A DNA stretch of 64,000 bases from Pseudomonas oryzihabitans NBRC 102199 (GTDB lineage: Bacteria > Pseudomonadota > Gammaproteobacteria > Pseudomonadales > Pseudomonadaceae): the NCBI RefSeq assembly GCF_000730625.1, contig NZ_BBIT01000009.1, positions 1 through 64,000 of the forward strand, written 5' to 3'. The notes under the pieces were generated by a model, which ran no database searches, was not told the DNA's origin, and saw nothing but the letters and a program-made list of their open reading frames with translations. The position numbers were made by a program, and so were the translations under genes. The stretch's first letter is position 1. Every line of letters begins with the position of its first letter. Positions 60,209 to 64,000 of the stretch are shown here, one piece after another.

Positions 60209-61600
60209 CTAGCGACTCCAGTCCGCGGTCGCGGAGCCGAGTCGTGTCGCGGGGCGTTGCCACTGCAACTCGACCTCGCCGATCCTCAGCGGCGCCCGCA
60301 AGCGCAGCGCCGGCCCCCAGGCGGTCGGCTCTTGCGTCTCGCTATAGTCGCCCTCCTCCGGCCCTCCATACGCCGGACCACCACTCGCGCCCGGTCGCTC
60401 ACTCAGTAGCACAGCGGTACGGGCAAGGGACAGTCGCGCCGTCATAGCTCGCCGCTCCCGCTGACGCAGCGCCAGCCCGCGAAGGGCGGCGGCCGCCATG
60501 AGGTAGCCGGTAGCGTGGTCGAGCGCCTGCACCGGCAAGGGCACCGGCTGCTCACCGCCCTGCCAGTCGCGCCCGGCCGCGGCGATACCGCAGGACATCT
60601 GCACCAGGCTGTCGTAGCCCCGACGGAGCGCCCAGGGACCGCTCCAGCCATAGGCGCAGAGCGAAATATCGATCAGCCCGGAATTCAGCGCGCGACGTGC
60701 AGCGACGCCGTAGCCCAGTCGCTCCAGCGCATCGGCGCGATAGCCGTGGACCAGGATGTCTGCCGAGGTCAGCAGCGCCTCGAATCGCTGGCGATCGGCG
60801 GGGCGCCTGAGGTCCAGTCGCGCGCAGCGCTTGCCCAGGGTCACCTCGGGTGCCTGGGCCGGTTCGTCCCAGTCGGGCGGATCGATCCGCAGCACCTCGG
60901 CGCCCAGCCCGGCCAGCAGGCGGGTGGCGATCGGCCCGGCGAGGATGCGGGTCAGGTCGAGGACGCGGATGCCCTGCAACGGACGCTGTGGATCGGGCCG
61001 CCAATTGCTGGCGATATCCGCGACTGTCCATTCCTGAGCGATCAGCGGTTCGGCGCCAACGGCCTGCCCCTGGGGATGCGCCTGCCACTCCGCCTGGGTG
61101 CGCAGCTTCGCCGCGCAGCCGCCCGCCGCGACGATGGCCGTCTCCAGGTCTTCGCCCGACCCGCCCGCCATGGCCTGCGCCACGGCGTCATGGCTATTGC
61201 CACAGCCCAGCACGGCCAGGGCGCGCTCCCGATGATGGGGCGCATTGGCGTGCAACCGTAGCCAGCCGTCGCGGGTACGGTAGTCGCCGGTGATCGCATC
61301 CCAGACGGCGGGCAATTCCCAGCCCAGGGGACGCAGGGATGTCTTGAACCAGGCCGCGGCCAGGTGCCGGTCCACCTGCACCGGCAATCCGGGTGCCCCT
61401 TCGGCCAGCAGGTCGCCGGCGGCCAGGCCGGCGACCCCGATCGCCGCCGTGGCGAGGTCGCTGACCGGAAAGCAGGAGGCCAGGCTGTCGTTGCCCCGGA
61501 CCTGCAGGTTTGCCGCCTGGGCGGCAGACAGATCCAGGGCGGTGACGAGTTCGCCGAGCAGGGATTGAAAGACGGCAGGCGTACGGGACGGGTGGGTCAA
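60209..61600 (-). CDS. CaiB/BaiF-type CoA transferase with exchanged halves
   Basis: A 463-residue family III CoA transferase. The canonical family opening PLQGIRVLDLTRILAGPIATR appears only at about residue 207, with the probable catalytic Asp361 in ALDHATGYL. The first 205 residues resemble the normal C-terminal half, with DGWLRLHANAPHHRERAL. So the order is reversed relative to CaiB. The start is taken as TTG at 61600, where GGAGG is well placed; a GTG at 61636 would add 12 residues. Substrate CoA thioester unknown; the adjacent convergent gene is not obviously related. Confidence 0.8.
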   Translation of the reverse strand: MTHPSRTPAVFQSLLGELVTALDLSAAQAANLQVRGNDSLASCFPVSDLATAAIGVAGLAAGDLLAEGAPGLPVQVDRHLAAAWFKTSLRPLGWELPAVWDAITGDYRTRDGWLRLHANAPHHRERALAVLGCGNSHDAVAQAMAGGSGEDLETAIVAAGGCAAKLRTQAEWQAHPQGQAVGAEPLIAQEWTVADIASNWRPDPQRPLQGIRVLDLTRILAGPIATRLLAGLGAEVLRIDPPDWDEPAQAPEVTLGKRCARLDLRRPADRQRFEALLTSADILVHGYRADALERLGYGVAARRALNSGLIDISLCAYGWSGPWALRRGYDSLVQMSCGIAAAGRDWQGGEQPVPLPVQALDHATGYLMAAAALRGLALRQRERRAMTARLSLARTAVLLSERPGASGGPAYGGPEEGDYSETQEPTAWGPALRLRAPLRIGEVELQWQRPATRLGSATADWSR

Positions 61601-61763
61601 GGCAAGGTCCTCCGCGGCAGCAGGCAGTGCTCTCACAGTAGCCCTACTTGCACGAGCAGGACACCGGCGTTCGTCCGTCTACCGTCCAGCCCGACACGGG
61701 GACAAATCGCCCTCTGCCTGGGTCTCCCCTTCATCAGCCCACCCACGCTATCGGGAACCCCCC

Positions 61764-62807
61764 ATGACCGAACGACAGCTCCTCATCGCCGGCGCCAGCG
61801 GCATCATCGGCCAGGCCGTGCTGGAAGCCTTTGCCAAGGCCGGCTGGTCCATCACCACCGTCGGCCGCTCGCGACAGGCACCCAGTCGCTTTCCGCACCT
61901 GACCGCCGACCTGCTGGACCCGGCCAGCCTGGCCGCGGCCAAGGCCGATCTCGCCGGTGTGACCCATCTCTTCTACAGCGCCCTCAAGCCCAACCCTGAC
62001 CCGGGCGTCGAGGCGGACGAAAACGCCGCCATGCTGGAGAACCTGGTCGCCGCAGTGCGTAGCGCTGGCGCGCCTCTGGCCCGCATCACCTTCGTCCAGG
62101 GCGGCAAGATCTACGGCGCCCACCTGGGGGTGTACAAGACCCCAGCCCGCGAGGATGACAGCCGCCACTTCCCGCCCAACCTCTATTTCCGTCATGAAGA
62201 CTTCGTGCGCAGCCTGGAGGCCGACGGCATCCGGTGGACCGCCCTGCGCCCCGACATCGTTATCGGCCACTCGCTGGGCTCGGCCATGAACCTCGGCAAC
62301 CTGATCGGTCTCTATGGCGCGCTGTGCAAGGCGACCGGTACCGCCATGCAATTCCCCGGAACCGAGCAGGCCTATCGCGGCGCCTTGGTCAACGTCACCG
62401 CCGCGCCGCTGCTGGGCGAAGCCGCGGTCTGGGCCGCCGAAGAGGAGCGCGATGGCGCCTTCAACCTCACCAACGGCGATATCTTTCGCTGGAGTCACGT
62501 CTGGCCGCAGCTGGCCGACTGGTTCGGGCTGGACGTCGGCGAGCCGCAACCCATCTCCCTGGCCCAGCGCCTGACCGCGCTGAAGCCGGTCTGGCAGGCG
62601 CTGGCGCAAGGGGAAGGACTGGCCGAGGCCGATCCCGAGCGGATCGCGCCCGGGGCCTTCGGCGACTTCATCTTCCATGTCGAGAAGGACGCCATCTTCG
62701 ATGTGACCAAGGCGCGGCAGGCCGGCTTCGGGCAGATGGTCCTGAGATCGGACGAAGTCCTGCTCGCGCACCTGGAGGACATGCGTCGGCGGCGACTGAT
62801 TCCCTGA
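61764..62807 (+). CDS. PRISE-like atypical SDR (NAD-dependent epimerase/reductase family)
   Basis: The 347-residue extended SDR has an N-terminal GASGIIG nucleotide loop (about residues 10-16). Later segments (VQGGKIYGAHLGVYKTPARE, then FYFRHEDF-like and WTALRPDIVIGHSLGSAMN) match progesterone-5-beta-reductase/iridoid synthase-like enzymes. Such enzymes reduce activated enones. The bacterial substrate is unknown. It lies 163 bases from the CoA transferase start, divergent. Confidence 0.86.
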   Translation: MTERQLLIAGASGIIGQAVLEAFAKAGWSITTVGRSRQAPSRFPHLTADLLDPASLAAAKADLAGVTHLFYSALKPNPDPGVEADENAAMLENLVAAVRSAGAPLARITFVQGGKIYGAHLGVYKTPAREDDSRHFPPNLYFRHEDFVRSLEADGIRWTALRPDIVIGHSLGSAMNLGNLIGLYGALCKATGTAMQFPGTEQAYRGALVNVTAAPLLGEAAVWAAEEERDGAFNLTNGDIFRWSHVWPQLADWFGLDVGEPQPISLAQRLTALKPVWQALAQGEGLAEADPERIAPGAFGDFIFHVEKDAIFDVTKARQAGFGQMVLRSDEVLLAHLEDMRRRRLIP

Positions 62808-62892
62808 GGCATCCCGCTTCGTCCCGGGTGCGGGAAAACGCCCGGGACGACGTGCGGTCTCAACCCCAACGTCTCGCCATCGGAGTTCTACC

Positions 62893-63432
62893 TTGTACGC
62901 CGACACCCTCACCTGGGGCCATGGCCCCCGCACCTTCGAAGTCTTTCTCGAGCCCACCTGCCCCTTTTCGGTCAAGGCCTTTAACAAGCTCGACGACCTG
63001 CTGGCCCAGGCCGGTCCGGATCGCATCACCCTGAAGATCCGCCTGCAATCCCAGCCCTGGCACCTGTTCTCCGGTGTGGTGGTGCGCTGCGTGCTGGCCG
63101 CCGCCACCCTCGATGGCGGCAAGGAGAGCGCCAAGGCGGTGCTGGCAGCAGTCGCTGCCCATCGCGAGGAATTCGAGTTCAAGGATCACGCCACCGGACC
63201 CAATCGCGACGCCACGCCCAACGACATCATTGCGCGCCTGGAAGGCTACAGCGGCCTGGCCCTGGCCGATGCCTTCGCCAATCCGGACCTGCAGCACGCC
63301 ATCAAGTGGCACTGCAAGTACGCCCGGCAGAACGGCATCCACGTCTCGCCGACCTTCATGATCGATGGCCTGGTGCAGCCCGACATCAGCAGCGGGGATT
63401 CGGTCGCGGACTGGCTCGCGCGGCTGGAGTGA
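62893..63432 (+). CDS. DsbA-like thioredoxin-fold protein with a single active-site cysteine
   Basis: A 179-residue cytoplasmic DsbA/2-hydroxychromene-isomerase-type fold. The active-site loop reads CPFS (about residues 21-24 in FLEPTCPFSVKAFNK), with Ser in place of the second cysteine, so a normal disulfide relay is not possible. The start is TTG with CGGAG upstream. No signal peptide is present. It may work with glutathione-like thiols; function unknown. Confidence 0.75.
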   Translation: MYADTLTWGHGPRTFEVFLEPTCPFSVKAFNKLDDLLAQAGPDRITLKIRLQSQPWHLFSGVVVRCVLAAATLDGGKESAKAVLAAVAAHREEFEFKDHATGPNRDATPNDIIARLEGYSGLALADAFANPDLQHAIKWHCKYARQNGIHVSPTFMIDGLVQPDISSGDSVADWLARLE

Positions 63433-63545
63433 GCGCCGGGGCTCAGGATCGCGAGGAGGCATAGTCCGGTCCCTCGCGCTATGCTCGGCGGCTTCCCCTC
63501 GACCCGAGAAAGCCTCGTCATGGCCTGCCCTGCTGGAGCTCCATC

Positions 63546-63983
63546 CTGGAAGCCCTGAGCGTCTACCTGGGCCTGGCCGCCCTCGCCTTTGGCGGGGCCA
63601 CCCTGTTGCCCCTGCAATCGGAAGCGGCCCTCGCCGGGCTGCTGCTCACCGAGCGCTATGCCACGCCCCTCCTGCTGCTGGCCGCGACGCTGGGCAATGT
63701 CGCCGGCTCGACACTGAACTGGTGGCTGGGCACCCATCTCGAACGCTTTCGCCAACGCCGCTGGTTTCCGCTGTCGCCGGAGCGCCTGGCGCGCATCCAG
63801 GCGGCCTACCAGCGTTGGGGCTGGTGGTCGCTGCTGCTCAGTTGGACCCCTGTGATCGGCGATCCCCTGACCCTGGTGGCCGGGGTGATGCGCGAACCCC
63901 TGTGGCGCTTTCTAGTGGTGGTGAGCCTGGCCAAGGCCACGCGCTACGTCGTGGTCTGGGGTCTTACCCTGGGCTGGCAGTGA
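63546..63983 (+). CDS. yqaA: YqaA-family DedA-like membrane protein
   Basis: A membrane protein similar to E. coli YqaA, a DedA relative. Conserved segments are TLLPLQSEAALAGLLL, AATLGNVAGSTLNWWLG and LLLSWTPVIGDPLTLVAGVMR. Homology continues upstream of the first usual start (TTG 63606) into LEALSVYLGLAALAFGG, so the real N-terminus lies near 63546. No ATG or GTG is in frame there; a CTG at 63546 with GGAG at 63535 is the best candidate. An ATG at 63520 is out of frame. DedA proteins handle membrane lipids or ions. Confidence 0.7.
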   Translation: MEALSVYLGLAALAFGGATLLPLQSEAALAGLLLTERYATPLLLLAATLGNVAGSTLNWWLGTHLERFRQRRWFPLSPERLARIQAAYQRWGWWSLLLSWTPVIGDPLTLVAGVMREPLWRFLVVVSLAKATRYVVVWGLTLGWQ

Positions 63984-64000
63984 TCGAGCCCAGCAGGCAA

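Overview
The window is a gene-dense, GC-rich bacterial chromosome segment whose gene content and order point to Pseudomonas. The clearest marks are the arginine succinyltransferase operon with split aruF/aruG subunits running aruC-F-G-D-B-x-E, the alaS-lysC-rsmA-tRNA-Ser-tRNA-Arg block, an RsmA of exactly 61 residues, and several small families that I know mainly from Pseudomonas. The species is not decidable by eye; a P. oryzihabitans-like lineage is a guess. There is no prophage, insertion sequence, CRISPR array or rRNA operon, so this is mostly core genome with a few accessory genes.

Layout. 0-2.5 kb: a leftward tRNA-Asp/tRNA-Val unit with its own promoter and terminator, then rdgC and a BASS-type transporter. 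2.5-9.3 kb: signalling, with a membrane GGDEF-EAL protein, a GNAT acetyltransferase, and a very large sodium-solute-symporter/histidine kinase/receiver fusion. 9.3-13.5 kb: an AT-rich gap, a lone rmlD, small proteins of a DUF3509-like family, and a three-gene YqjD/YqjE/YqjK-like envelope stress operon. 13.5-19.6 kb: an EAL phosphodiesterase, dgt, a DEXH helicase, and the S1-domain protein CvfB. 20-24 kb: a cold-shock gene, lipoprotein and small genes, and dacB.

24-31 kb: mainly leftward transport and RNA genes. These are actP with its DUF485 partner, an AaeA/AaeX/AaeB-like efflux operon, dusC and a thioesterase. 31-44.5 kb: the translation and regulation block (tRNA-Arg x2, tRNA-Ser, rsmA, lysC, alaS), ltaE, and the complete arginine catabolic (AST) operon, with an ArgR half-site upstream of aruC. 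44.5-55.4 kb: envelope lipoproteins (glycine zipper, two OmpA-like), pdxH, a NYN-domain protein, an EstB-like serine hydrolase, dinG, a DUF1145 protein, YchJ and SEC-C proteins, and a LEA-type lipoprotein. 55.4-64 kb: a divergent pair of an RLAN-type RimK-like ATP-grasp protein and a GNAT-C39 fusion, an AraC regulator, YghU, an apparently permuted CoA transferase, a PRISE-like SDR, a DsbA-like protein and YqaA.

The best candidate for an under-described system is the divergent ATP-grasp / GNAT-C39 pair at 55.4-58.2 kb, which has the parts of a peptide-modification pathway. Other points of interest are the CoA transferase with exchanged halves, an OmpA-like lipoprotein with a twice-used HWWWPFG motif, dispersed DUF3509-like paralogues, and a codon-context pattern in which rare AGA arginine codons are followed by a codon starting with T.
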